A DNA stretch of 64,000 nucleotides from the NCBI GenBank assembly GCA_014155875.1, contig JACEFZ010004157.1, positions 246,501 through 310,500 of the forward strand, given 5' to 3'. The notes below the pieces were generated by a model, which did not search any database, was not told the origin of the DNA, and saw only the letters and a program-made list of their open reading frames with translations. The position numbers and the translations under genes were made by a program. Every line of letters starts with the position of its first letter. Position 1 is the first letter of the stretch. Shown in pieces: positions 32,695 to 42,725 of the stretch. Source of the stretch: Cepaea nemoralis. Taxonomy: Eukaryota > Mollusca > Gastropoda > Stylommatophora > Helicidae.

Positions 32695-32820
32695 AGAGTC
32701 TAGACGTTAGGACACCGGTCCTATCTGTATCAAAGATCACGGGTTCTAATCCCAGTGAGACTAGAAATGTTGTCTACCCAAGATGTAAAACACTTCTTGC
32801 ACCTCGACAAAAGTGTTAAC
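32695..32820 (+). mobile_element. tRNA-like SINE head (SINE-T)
   Basis: AGTCTAGACGTTAGGACACC resembles an A box, and CGGGTTCTAATCCC is a full B box (GGTTCNANNCC) ~35 bp on. The acceptor ends do not pair, so it is not a functional tRNA gene. It could be a SINE head or a tRNA pseudogene. Confidence 0.5.
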
Positions 32821-32827
32821 AAACAAG

Positions 32828-32960
32828 AGAATTGATTTCATTGCACCGGGTTTTATACCGTAACGCTCGGTATCTACGGACAGCAGCTAACAGCCGCCAA
32901 AAGCGTCACACGAGCAAGAATTCCGTAGACCCTCGGTTCTTCTCCGAATTTAAAAAAAAT
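32828..32960 (-). mobile_element. SINE-E, 5' truncated
   Basis: The plus strand shows the complement of the SINE-E 3' half: TTGATTTCATTGCACCGGGT, TTTATACCGTAACGCTCGGT and GCGTCACACGAGCAAG, ending at an A run. The tRNA-like head is missing. Confidence 0.7.
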
Positions 32961-33255
32961 GCAATCGAGAATCAAATAATGTAGTCCGAAAGCTATTTGT
33001 AGCAGATGACACAACCAGTTTGCCACAGTGACACACTTCCCAACAAACGACAATTGTTAGACAAGCACAAGACAATGCTGCCCGCCCACTCTACTGTACC
33101 GTCTCCACACAGTACATAGCCCATATTGCACGAGGAAGACAGGACTCCAAAACCACCTAGCCGTCCGCAACACCGATAGGTCAACACTCAGTGCTGACCG
33201 CAAGAAGCCATGTTGGAAGCTGAGCTCTTCGCTAGCAGGCAGGAGCGGTGCCGGA

Positions 33256-33490
33256 TTGGGATTCTCCGTTACAAAGTGTTCACACCGCTTACCATGCACT
33301 CCGTAGGTTGAGGGTTCGATTCCGGGCCACGTCGTTCGTTTCACGAGTGCTATTTTATTGGAAACTCCTGGGAGTCGTCGCTGGAGTTCGTGCTTTGTGA
33401 GACGCTTATGGCAGAACGCCCGGTGGAAAGAGACATAGTCATATGGGATAAAACCCGGTGCAATGAAGTCGATCCTGTTGCCTTTGAGTT
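33256..33490 (+). mobile_element. SINE-E, full length, (GT)n tail
   Basis: The head carries a B box GGGTTCGATTCCGG preceded by an A-box-like stretch. The body contains GAAACTCCTGGGAGTCGTCG, TTCGTGCTTTGTGAGACGC and GATAAAACCCGGTGCAATGA. The 3' end runs straight into GT repeats. Other copies: 32828-32960, 34875-35028, 54345-54520, 55127-55344. Confidence 0.82.
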
Positions 33491-33580
33491 TGTGTGTGTG
33501 TGAGTGAGTGTGTGTGTGCGTGCGTGGGCGTGCGTGCGTGCGTGCGTGGGCGTGCGTGCGTGCGTGTGTGTGTGTGTGTG
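33491..33580. repeat. (GT)n tract between two retroelement 3' ends
   Basis: GTGT with GTGC/GTGG variants. SINE-E ends into it from the left on the plus strand; LINE-C' ends into it from the right on the minus strand. Confidence 0.93.
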
Positions 33581-33599
33581 ATGTCGGTAAGCTTGGGCG

Positions 33600-34600
33600 G
33601 TCATGTTTCGCCAACTCACTTGATCACCTGGATCAGCTCAGTGTTTTTGTCTGGACCATACAACGTGGCCAAGCCATACAAGTATTTATTTCTCTGCCTT
33701 CCCCTTGTTCACTTCCCCTCGATCTTGCCTGTTGTCACCAAGTTCTCCAAATTATCTCATATCATAACGTGACTAAAAACACTATGACTGTCTACGTCTA
33801 TGTTCTATAATCAGTTTATTGTTTTCATTTATTTCTTGTTGGACTTGGCCATTGGTTTTTCTGTCTGTCCATGATATTCTTTGCATTTTCCTCTAAAACC
33901 ACATTTCACTGCCATTAGATAGTTTTCAGCTTGTTTGCTCATTGTCCAAGCTTCACATCCATACAAAAGAGGCTCAATGTAGCTACTCAACATTCCTTTT
34001 CTGGATGCAAACGACATCATTGCATTGGTCAGTGTGGTTTCCATCTGGCAAACGACTACCTGCGCCATGGCGGTTCTTGTTCTAATCTCTTCAAGACGTT
34101 CTCCCATCAGATGTTATCACTATTCTAAGATAACTGTACCGATTCACTTGTTTACGAATATTCCCATTTATTTGCATAGTACATTGTAGTATTTCCTTCT
34201 TCATTGTGACAACCATAATCTGTATCTTCTTACAATTGAATTCTAACCCTAGTTGTTCACTATGTTTAACAATAGCATCTACTAAATGTTGTAGATCCTG
34301 CTCATTGTCTGCAATCAATTCTGTATCATCAGCATATCTAATGTTATTGATGTTTCGTCCCCCCAATGATGATTCCTTCCATATCTTCTACATGTCTGAA
34401 AATATTTTCACTGTACAGGGAAAAATTATCTCGAAGTATTACACATCCCTGTCTCACACCGCCCTTAATAGGCTGATATTGACCTACCTCATAATAAATA
34501 TTTTTGACGGTTTGTTGTTTCCAGTATATGTTGTTTTTTTTTAAAACAATATCTAAGGTCATTCCCATCAATTTGTAGATATACATGCATCTCCATCATG
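33600..34600 (-). pseudogene. LINE-C' reverse transcriptase and C-terminus
   Basis: Minus-strand blocks: GGVRQGCVI (near 34460), GGRNINNIRYADDTELIADN (catalytic YADD kept, near 34350-34310), EQDLQHLVDAIVKHSEQLGL, NCKKIQIMVV, SYLRIVITSDGRTS, then EIRTRTAMAQ, IEPLLYGCEAWTMSKQAENY, and near the 3' end LENLVTTGKIEGK, a stop, TRGRQR and KYLYGLATLYG. This is the order expected for the second half of the RT domain and the C-terminus of a non-LTR retrotransposon. Three frames are used, so it is dead, but long parts are legible, making it a young-to-middle-aged copy. The 5' half is absent. Confidence 0.85.
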
Positions 34601-34874
34601 TTTATATGTCTGACTTTATCGAAAGTCTTTGTGTGTGGTCAATAAAGCAAAATATCGTGAGCCGGTCGCCTGTGGTGTGTTTATGCTTGTAGCTACGGTT
34701 TTCAATCGCATTTTCCTCATGTTGGACTGGTAGTACATGGTTCCGTCGCCCTGCTACTGAGTGAGTGCGTGGGCGACACTTTGAGCTGTGAAATTCGCTT
34801 GGAATGCTTTTACATCTGTCCTGTACAGTGACCTGCATGTTGGAACAATGGCTACCGGCTGTTGCTGAATTGAT

Positions 34875-35028
34875 TGATATGCCTTTTCGGTTCACGAGTG
34901 CATTTTTCAGGAGACTCCTGGGAGTTGGAGCTGAAGCTGCGGAGTTCGTGCTTTGAGCGACGCTTTCAGTGGGTCGCCCTGCGGTAAAAGACCGAGCCAT
35001 GTGAGAAAACCCGGGTCAATGAGGTCTT
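34875..35028 (+). mobile_element. SINE-E inside element D, head missing
   Basis: CGGTTCACGAGTGCATTTTT, GAGACTCCTGGGAGTTGGAG, TTCGTGCTTTGAGCGACGC and GAAAACCCGGGTCAATGAGG correspond to the SINE-E body. D resumes at CTGGTGACTGCC. Confidence 0.75.
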
Positions 35029-35095
35029 TCTGGTGACTGCCGAGTCCATCGACGATGAACTGTTGTTTGCGTGGATGAATTTTGTGTTGGCATTC

Positions 35096-35207
35096 TATCG
35101 TTCAGGAAGCAATGGCAAACTACTGAACGTAGCACTTGCCTAGTACATCAACAGCAGCTGGAAAATGTTGGTGATGACTGCAACGTCCCGTAAGGGATAC
35201 GCAACAA
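35096..35207 (+). mobile_element. SINE-A 3' fragment inside element D
   Basis: ATCGTTCAGGAAGCAATGGC, AAACTACTGAACGTA and CCCGTAAGGGATACGCAAC match the SINE-A 3' half. No tRNA-like head. Confidence 0.72.
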
Positions 35208-35396
35208 AATTTAAATATTTAAATATTTAATGACGGCGGCATTATGCACAGTGTACATGTGCGGGCTGTTGGATTGCCGAGACTCCTGTCTGTTCCACTT
35301 TTCACATTGGACAGTGAGGAGCATGTTGTGTGATATTCACTGGCACAGAAACAGAACATAATGGGGACGACCTGTTGCCGTGAAGTTGGAAACTCG

Positions 35397-35474
<78 letters not shown>

Positions 35475-35807
35475 CCAACCAACCAACCAACCAATCAACC
35501 CACCCACCACCCACCAACCAACCAACCAACCAACTAACTAACTAACCAACCAACCAACCAACCAACAAACTAACCAACCAACCAACCAACCATCCAACCA
35601 ACCAACCAACCAATCAACTAACTAACTAATTAACCAACCAACCAACCATCCAACCAACCAACTAACCAACCAACCAACTAACTAACTAATTAACCAACCA
35701 ACCAACCAACCAACCAACCAACCAACTAACTAACTAACTAACTACCTAACTAACTAACTAACTAACTGACTGACTGACTAGACTAACTAACTAACTAGGT
35801 CTTTGTT
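35397..35807. repeat. CTAA/CCAA tetranucleotide array, tail of element D
   Basis: ~75 bp of pure AACT units directly after element D, then a mosaic of CCAA and CTAA blocks, then AACT again. Confidence 0.95.
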
Positions 35808-35952
35808 TACTTTTATAGAACGTTCAGTTGTTGTTGTCAAATGTATACAGCATTTACTGTACCCTTGCCTTCTACAAGCCAACATATAATACAATCTATA
35901 ATACAGGATTCATGTTCTGCGTCTTCTGATCTGTCTCTTTAGATGAAGCATA

Positions 35953-38102
35953 GACCCTGAAACAAGCCATGCCAGGCTGTCCTATCTCTGGCTGGAGCAT
36001 TGACCCTGAACCAAGTCATGCCAGGCTGTCCTATCTCTGGCTGGAGCATTGACCCTGAACCAAGTCATGCCAGGCTGTCCTATCTCTGGCTGGAGCATTG
36101 ACCCTGAACCAAGTCATGCCAGGCTGTCCTATCTCTGGCTGGAGCATTGACCCTGAACCAAGTCATGCCAGGCTGTCCTATCTCTGGCTGGAGCATTGAC
36201 CCTGAACCAAGTCATGCCAGGCTGTCCTATCTCTGGCTGGAGCTTAGACCCTGAACCTTGTCATGTCAGAATGTCCTATCTCTGGCTGGAGCATAGACCC
36301 TGAACCAAGTCATGCCAGACTGTCCTATCTCTGGCTGGAGCTTAGACCCTGAACCTTGTCATGTCAGAATGTCCTATCTCTGGCTGGAGCATAGACCCTG
36401 AACCAAGTCATGCCAGACTGTCCTATCTCTGGCTGGAGCATTAGACCATGAACCAATTCATGCCAGACTGTCCTATCTCTGGCTGGAGCATAGACCCTGA
36501 ACAAAGTCATGTCAGACTGTCCTATATCTGACTGGAGCATAGACCCTGAACCAAGTCATGTCAGACTGTCCTATCTCTGGCTGGAACATAGACCCTGAAC
36601 CAAGTCGTGTCAGACTGTCCTATATCTGGCTGGAGCAGAGACCCTGAACCAAGCCATGCCACACTGTCCTACCTCTGGCTGGAGCATTGACCCTGAACCA
36701 AGTCATGCCAGACTGTCCTATATCTGACTGGAGCATTGACTCTGAACCAAGTCATGCCAGACTGTCCTATCTCTGGCTGGAGCATAGACCCTGAACCAAG
36801 TCATGCCAGACTGTCCTATCTCTGGCTGGAGCATTGACCCTGAACCAAGTCATGTCAGACTGTCCTATCTCTGGCTGGAGCATTGACCCTGAAACAAGTC
36901 ATGCCAGGCTGTCCTATCTCTGGCTGGAACAGAGACCCTGAACCAAGTCATGCCAGACTGTTCCATCTCTGGCTGGAGCATTGACCCTGAACCAAGTCAT
37001 GCCACACTGTCCTATCTCTGTCTGGAGCATTGACCCTGAACCAAGTCATGCCAGACTGTCCTATCTCTGACTGGAGCAAAGACCCTGAACCAAGTCATGC
37101 CAGACTGTCCTATCTCTGGCTGGAGCATTGACCCTGAACCAAGTCATGCCAGGCTGTCCTATCTCTGACTGGAGCAAAGACCCTGAACCAAGTCATGCCA
37201 GACTGTCCTATCTCTGGCTGGAGCATTGACCCTGAACCAAGTCATGCCAGACTGTCCTATCTCTGGCTGGAGCATTGACCCTGAACCTAGTCATGCCAGG
37301 CTGTCCTATCTCTGGCTGGAGCATAGACCCTAAACCAAGTCATGCCAGACTGTCCTATCTCTGACTGGAGCATTGACCCTGAACCAAGTCATGCCACACT
37401 GTCCTATCTCTGACTGGAGCATTGACCCTGAACCAAGTCATGCCACACTGTCCTATCTCTGACTGGAGCATTGACCCTGAACCAAGTCATGCCACACTGT
37501 CCTATCTCTGGCTGGAGCATTGACCCTGAACCAAGTCATGCCACACTGTCCTATCTCTGACTGGAGCATTGACCCTGAACCAAGTCATGCCAGGCTGTCC
37601 TATCTCTGGCTGGATCATAGACCCTGAACCAAGTCATGCCAGACTGTCCTATCTCTGGCTGGAGCACTGACCCTGAACCAAGTCATGCCACACTGTCCTA
37701 TCTCTGACTGGAGCATAGACCCTGAATCAAGTCATGCCAGGCTGTCCTATCTCTGGCTGGAGTATTGACCCTAAACCAAGTCATGCCAGGCTGTCCTATC
37801 TCTGGATGGAACATAGACCCTGAACCAAGTCATGCCAGACTGTCCTATCTCTGGCTGGAGCATTGACCCTGAAACAAGTCATGCCACACTGTCCTATCTC
37901 TGGCTGGAGCATAGACCCTGAACCAAGTCATGCCACACTGTCCTATCTCTGGCCATAGCATTGACCCTGAACCAAGTCATGCCAAGCTGTCCTATCTCTG
38001 GCTGGAGCATTGACCCTGAACCAAGTCATGCCAGGCTGTCCTATCTCTGACTGGAGCAAAGACCCTGAACCAAGTCATGCCAGACTGTCCTATCTCTGGC
38101 TG
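35953..38102. repeat. 49-bp minisatellite derived from LINE coding sequence, ~44 copies
   Basis: Period 49 bp (35953 to 36002). Units start GACCCTGAACCAAGTCATGC and end CTCTGGCTGGAGCATT. On the minus strand a unit reads RDRTVWHDLVQGLCSS, the kind of residues that close a LINE ORF (compare KDRNCWCYLVEGLCTN at 39030-38980). The flank at 38103 continues the same LINE frame upstream (ELQVTARDRTVWHD), and the flank at 35952-35905 continues past it (GLCFI, a stop, RDRSEDAEHE). Confidence 0.95.
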
Positions 38103-38430
38103 TCACCTGCAACTCTCTCAATGTTCTCCACATATTACTCATCTCTGTCTCCAATTCTCTTTCTTTGTGTGTTTAGGTCTCTCTTGATTGTGTTTGCACT
38201 CTGCAATTCAGAGGTAGAACTTTCTAGTTATTCTATTATCTAGATATTTCGTTGTGTGTCCTATCCAGCTCCGACTTCTGTTCCCCACGTCTTAATTTGC
38301 TGCAGTCTGTTTAGTTCTCTCTAGAAACTAGGCGTCAGCGATTCTGTAATACTATTTTAGTCTTCTATTGTGGGCAGATACCGTTTAATGAATGTGTGTT
38401 GCTTATCAGTGTGTATTCTTGTCGTTCTCC
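38103..38430 (-). pseudogene. LINE-L C-terminal relic upstream of the array
   Basis: The minus strand reads LERTKQTAAN, then after frame changes WIGHTTKYLDNRITRKF, ECKHNQERPKHTKKENWRQR and finally ELQVTARDRTVWHDLVQGLC, where the array starts. This follows the common LINE C-terminal pattern RT.Q......RRWxWIGHTLR....IT.QAL.W.P.G.R.RGRPK.TWRR....DR..W..LV..LC. Stops interrupt it. It shares family-level similarity with 38930-39420. Confidence 0.72.
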
Positions 38431-38929
38431 AGGTTTCTGGCGGCACAAGAGTTTAAAAAAGAAAAGACAGACAGACAAAAAGAAACAAACTAAAACAAAA
38501 CGAAACATTATTTTATTCTAGGGAAACGCACTACACAATTAAGATCATTAGACGGGGGGTTAAGAACGAAAACTACAAGAAACAAAGAGGTGTCTAGAGA
38601 CAACGTACGGAAAAAAAAGAACACTGCAGAGGGATAGATTGATAATGAACAAGATGCTATTAATCTTGTTTAGACTCTGGCTGTGCCAAGCAAAGATAAG
38701 ATGTCGGTTATCGAAGAGCAATGAATCCGGTTTGATGGTTTCATGGCTGACAAATGTGTTGCCAGACATGCGTTTGTTTCATTTCTGTCAGTGATTTATT
38801 GCCACGCCGAGAGACATGACTGTTTTCTGGCAATCCGCGTGAACAACTGTGGCTGGAAGACCAGTATAGGCTATTGCCAGGATGCAAACAGAGACATAGA
38901 AGTGGCATCCAGGTGCGTTGTGTCACTCT
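38431..38929. other. no recognisable feature
   Basis: Unassigned sequence between two relics of the same LINE family, with several A-rich runs. Confidence 0.4.
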
Positions 38930-39420
38930 TCTTCTTCTGCCCTATTTCCACAATTGGTACATAGGCCCTCGACCAAATAACACCAACAATTCCGATCTTT
39001 TGCGGTCTCCCGTAGCCCTGCGTTCTACCTGAATTATTTCTCTCTGTATTTGTTGTTAAATCCCCCACTATTCCTTATGTGATGGGGGATCCAGGCAAGG
39101 AATTGTCTAGTTATAATATCCTCAGGTGTTCTTTATGTGTGACCTTTCCAGCGCCTTTCCCCACCTATTAATGCACTGGAATTTGTTTCGTTCTCTCCAC
39201 GCGCACCACTTTCTTGATTTCGGCGTACCATTTTAGTCCGACCATTCACAGCAGAAACCATTTACTATGTTTTGAGTTTATTAGTGATTCTTTTAGTCGT
39301 TTTCCGCGTTTCTGATCCACATACAATACTGATTTAACATTGGAGTTAAACATTCTATGTTTCTGCTCCACATACAAGTACTGATTTAACATTGGAGTTA
39401 TATATTCTAAGTTTGGTGCT
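38930..39420 (-). pseudogene. LINE-L C-terminal relic, second copy
   Basis: Minus-strand fragments: NVKSVLYVD (like NVKSVLLYGSETW of LINE RTs, near 39350), then RWKGHT and EDIITRQFLAWIPHHIRN (IGHTLR..ITRQAL.W.P.G.R), ERRATGDRKR, and KDRNCWCYLVEGLCTNCGNR followed by GAAGAAGAAG. A ~55-bp stretch around CCACATACAA(G)TACTGATTTAACATTGGAGTT is tandemly duplicated (39308-39412). Many stops; dead. Confidence 0.65.
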
Positions 39421-39461
39421 GATTTTAATTTCTTTTGACTTCCACAAACTTCCTAATTCTA

Positions 39462-39664
39462 CCCAAACTCCTCCGGTCAGTTGGACTAAAATGTTGACTT
39501 CTCTCCTTTGACTTGGGGAAGTAAATTACAAGTACTTCAGAAGTCGTAGTGGGTTCTCCTGATTGCTGATAGGGGAAGCTAATGCGCACGCAAAACTCAG
39601 TGCAGCGTACTAGAAGTAGAAACACTGTACAGACTACGCTTGGGTTCAAAGCGATCAAAGGCAT
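39462..39664 (+). mobile_element. SINE-B copy 3, 5' truncated
   Basis: Lacks the tRNA-like head. It starts near GGTCAGTTGGACTAAAATG and contains GTAAATTACAAGTACTT, AAGCTAATGCGCACGC and the 3' end ACTACGCTTGGGTTCAAAGC. A short A-rich linker leads to a 33-bp tandem duplication. Confidence 0.8.
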
Positions 39665-39674
39665 AAAAACGTCG

Positions 39675-39740
39675 CTTCGCGGAGATGATAATGGAAGTAA
39701 CCACAAACTTCGCGGAGATGATAATGGAAGTAACCACAAA
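39675..39740. repeat. 33-bp tandem duplication after SINE-B
   Basis: Two perfect copies of a 33-bp unit starting CTTCGCGGAGATGATAATGG, 10 bp after the SINE-B end. Confidence 0.93.
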
Positions 39741-39792
39741 CGGCCGTTGGGAATTGGAGGAATGTCATGAGATAATTCACACCAAGTGATAT

Positions 39793-39868
39793 GATGTTGA
39801 GTTGAGTTGAGTTGAGTTAAGTTGAGTTGAGATGAGTTGAGATGAGTTGAGTTGAATTGAGTTGAGTC
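39793..39868. repeat. (GAGTT)n pentanucleotide tract
   Basis: About 15 units of TTGAG with a few TGAGA and TTAAG variants. Confidence 0.93.
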
Positions 39869-39953
39869 AAGAGTCGACACCGCAACATTCGGGGCATTCA
39901 GTGGCAATACTAATTGTACCAGCTGCAGTCTGTTTGTCCGTCTGTCCTTTAGC

Positions 39954-40187
39954 CGGCTCTCTGGAAAAGGCGTTACAGATGCAATTCGTAATCCCGCATA
40001 CCGCGTTCGAAACACAGCTACGGGCGATTTGGAAGCAGGCAGATTTGCGTTAGCTTCTCTACAATGGTATGAGTGCCGGTCGTTCAGAAAGCTATGGCAA
40101 ACAGCTGAACGTAAACCTGCCCAGGAATCACAAACAGACAAAAAATAGTGGAGTTCACTGCTACGTCTTGTAAAGGATATGCAATAA
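39954..40187 (+). mobile_element. SINE-A, subfamily A2
   Basis: CTCTGGAAAAGGCGTTACAG (A-box region), CGCGTTCGAAACACAG (B box), GTGCCGGTCGTTCAGAAAGC, and the end TACGTCTTGTAAAGGATATG. Close to 2322-2540. Confidence 0.78.
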
Positions 40188-40570
40188 ACTTTTTAAAATC
40201 TATTCTTTACAAGTCTACTTGATGGCATATGGGAATAAAGAAAACGTGAGAAAAGTAGCCGTAGTATGAGGAGAAGAGACGCCATCCACACACTCGTGAG
40301 TATCTCACGATACTGAGCCACTTTTGCACACTCATTAAAACTGCTCGGGACGGCGCGACAGGTGCTTTCGCCCATGAACATCGTTCCACAGATGTCACGG
40401 AGGAGTGAGCATGGGAGAGAGAGGAAGTAGAAGAGGGACAGGCAAAGACTTCTCGCCGTGGGATCGTGCAGAGAGGCGACGAATATTCACAATAATGCCA
40501 ATCTTAATGAGGTGTATAAGAGACATTCCGTGAGAAATGTACGCATGAGAAGTAAGGGCATATAAATATA
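40188..40570. other. no recognisable feature
   Basis: Flank of the Helitron. The overlapping ~60-codon minus-strand frames here show no family resemblance. Confidence 0.4.
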
Positions 40571-40856
40571 TCTATATCTATAAAACAAAGTGTATGTATG
40601 TAAATATGTAAATATGTATGTCCTTTATTTATTCGCGAACGGCCCATCCGATTGAGATGAAATTTTCTACACGCCTTCCTTTCATTCCAGAGCTGTCAAC
40701 TGTCATAGTTTTTTTTTCTTCTTCCTCCTCCTCCCTCCTCCCCCTCCCAAAATACGTACGTAAATATATGATGATGATGATGAAAGAATCCCCGAACCAA
40801 AACGCTAGGGAAAGGGAAGAAAATTACGTGACTACACAGAATCGTCACACGGCAAT

Positions 40857-40971
40857 CATCATCATCAAGTGCCGTGCCGGCTGGCGTAGGCGTTCATGGC
40901 TCTCCGTAGATCTCAGTCTTTGGTTTTTTGGATCAACTCTGCTGCTGATATTCCTCCATGCCACGGCAATA
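40857..40971 (-). mobile_element. 115-bp LINE-C 3' end inserted in the Helitron
   Basis: The minus strand reads DLRRAMNAYASRHGT, followed by TGATGATGATGA. It is bracketed by CACGGCAAT at 40848-40856 and 40972-40980, a 9-bp target duplication. The 5' truncation is at the GCATGGAGGAATATCAGCAG position also present in the 59550 copy. Confidence 0.85.
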
Positions 40972-41061
40972 TCAATAACAATTCATCTTTTTATGTGTAA
41001 GGAAGTTATCTACAGTCGTGTAGAAGGGAAGAACTAGACGAGTATGAATTCGGAATGGCGA

Positions 41062-42521
41062 ACTCTCTCCTCCTCTCTTCTCCTCCCTCTACCTCCTCCC
41101 TCCACCCTTCTCCTCTTCCTCCTCCCTCTCATCCCTCTCCCTCCTCCCTCCTCTTTCTCCCTCTTCCTTCTCTCTCTTCCTCTCCCCTCCTCCTCCATCC
41201 TCCTCCCTCCTACTCCCTCCGCCTCCTCCCTCATCTTCCCTCCTCCTCCCTCACCCTCCTCATCCCTCCTCCTCCTCCTGCATCCCTCCTCCTCCTCCTG
41301 CCTCCTTCTCCCTCATCATCCTCCCTCCTCTTTCTCCCTTCTTCTCCCTCTTCCCTCTTCCTCCTCCTACCTCCTCCCTCCTCCTCCCTCTACCTCCTCC
41401 TCCTCCCTCCACCCTTCTCCTCCTCTTCCTCCTCCCTTTCCTTCCTCCTCCTCCTCCCTCTACCTCCTCCTCCCCCTACCTCTTTCCTCCTCCCTCCTCC
41501 CTCCTCTTCCACCTCCCTTTCCTTCCTCCCCTCCTCATTCTCCTCCTTCCTCTCCCTCCTTCCTCCTCCTCCTTCCTTCTTCTCTCTCTGCCTCCTCCCT
41601 CCTCCTCTCCCCTCCTCCTCCCTCCTCCTCCTTCTCCCTCCTTCTCCCTTCTTCTCCTCCTCTCACCCTCCTCCTCCTACCCTCTTCCTCTTCCCCTCCT
41701 CCCTCTCCCTCCTCGATCCTCCTCCTCCCTCTTCCTCCTCCTCCCTCTTCCTCCTCCTCCCTCTTCCTCCTCCTTCCTCTTCCTCCTCCTTCCTCCTCCT
41801 CCCTCTTCCTCCCTCTCCCTCCTCCATCCTCCTCCCTCTTCCTCCTCCTTCTTCTTCCTTCTCCTCCCTCCTCCTCCCTCTTCCTCCTCCTCCTACCTCC
41901 TCTCTCCCTCCTCCCTCCTCCCTTTTCCTCCCTCCTCCTCCTCCCTCCTAACCTCCTCCCTCCTCCTCTCCTCTTCCTCCTACCCTCTTCCTCTTCCCCT
42001 CCCCCTCCTCCCTATCCCTCCTCCTCCCTTCACATTCCTCCTCCTCCCTCTTCCTCCTCCTCCCTCCTTCTCCCTCCTCCTCCTCCCCTCCTCCCCCTGC
42101 TCCTTCCTCCTCCTCCCTCTCCTCCTCCTCCTCCCTCCTCCTCCTCCCTCTACCTCCTCCCTCCTCCTCCCTTCACATTCCTCCTCCTCCTCCCCCTCCT
42201 TCTCCCTCTTCCTCCTCCCTCTTCCTTCTCCCTCCGCCTCCTCCCTCCTCCTACTCTCTCCTCCTCCTCCCTCCTCCTCCCTCTCCCTCCTCCCCCTCTC
42301 CTCCTCCTGCTCCCTTCTCCTCCTGCGTTCTCCTCCTCCCTCCTTCCTCCCTCCTCCTCCCCTATTCCTCCTCCCTCCTCCTCGCCTCCTCCTCCACCCT
42401 ACTCCTCCCTCCTCCTCCTAATCCCTCCTCCTCCCTCCTATTCCTCCCTACTCCTCCTGTCTCCTCCCTCCTCCTCCCTCCTCTTCCCTCCTCCACCTCC
42501 CTCTTCCTCCTCCCTCCTACA
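41062..42521. repeat. 1.46-kb CCT/TCC polypyrimidine tract
   Basis: Almost only C and T on the plus strand, mostly CTC, CTCC and TTCC combinations with rare A or G. It yields open frames of 503 and 298 codons (Ser/Pro/Leu only) that are artefacts. Long mirror-like pyrimidine tracts of this kind can form triplex DNA. Confidence 0.97.
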
Positions 42522-42532
42522 TTTACCCAAGA

Positions 42533-42644
42533 CAGACAGACAGTCAGACAGATAGTCGGGAACGGGATCTTATATGACTACTTATATAATTTAAATGAGA
42601 TGCTCTCCACCATGGGCTGGGCCGGGTCAGACAGACAGACAGAC

Positions 42645-42725
<81 letters not shown>

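Larger units (their letters stand above)
34738..35396 (+). mobile_element. element D copy 2, interrupted twice
   Basis: Matches the minus-strand copy at 8668-9265: CATGGTTCCGTCGCCCTGCT at the left; GACTGCC and CATCGACGATGAACTGT in the middle; GGCATTATGCACAGTGTACA and TGGGGACGACCTGTTGCCGT at the right, then CGACTAACTAACT. Between these pieces lie a SINE-E (34875-35028) and a SINE-A fragment (35096-35207), and some D sequence is deleted. Confidence 0.72.

Noticed and set aside
32695..32820. Functional tRNA gene
   Set aside because: A and B boxes are present, but the acceptor and anticodon arms do not pair convincingly. Better explained as a SINE head or tRNA pseudogene.
38010..38243. 77-codon plus-strand frame at the end of the 49-bp array
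   Set aside because: Antisense to the LINE-L relic and made partly of the repeat unit.
41044..42555. 503-codon Ser/Pro/Leu open frame, and an overlapping 298-codon one
   Set aside because: Pure consequence of a stop-free CCT/TCC tract. No other composition and no domain.
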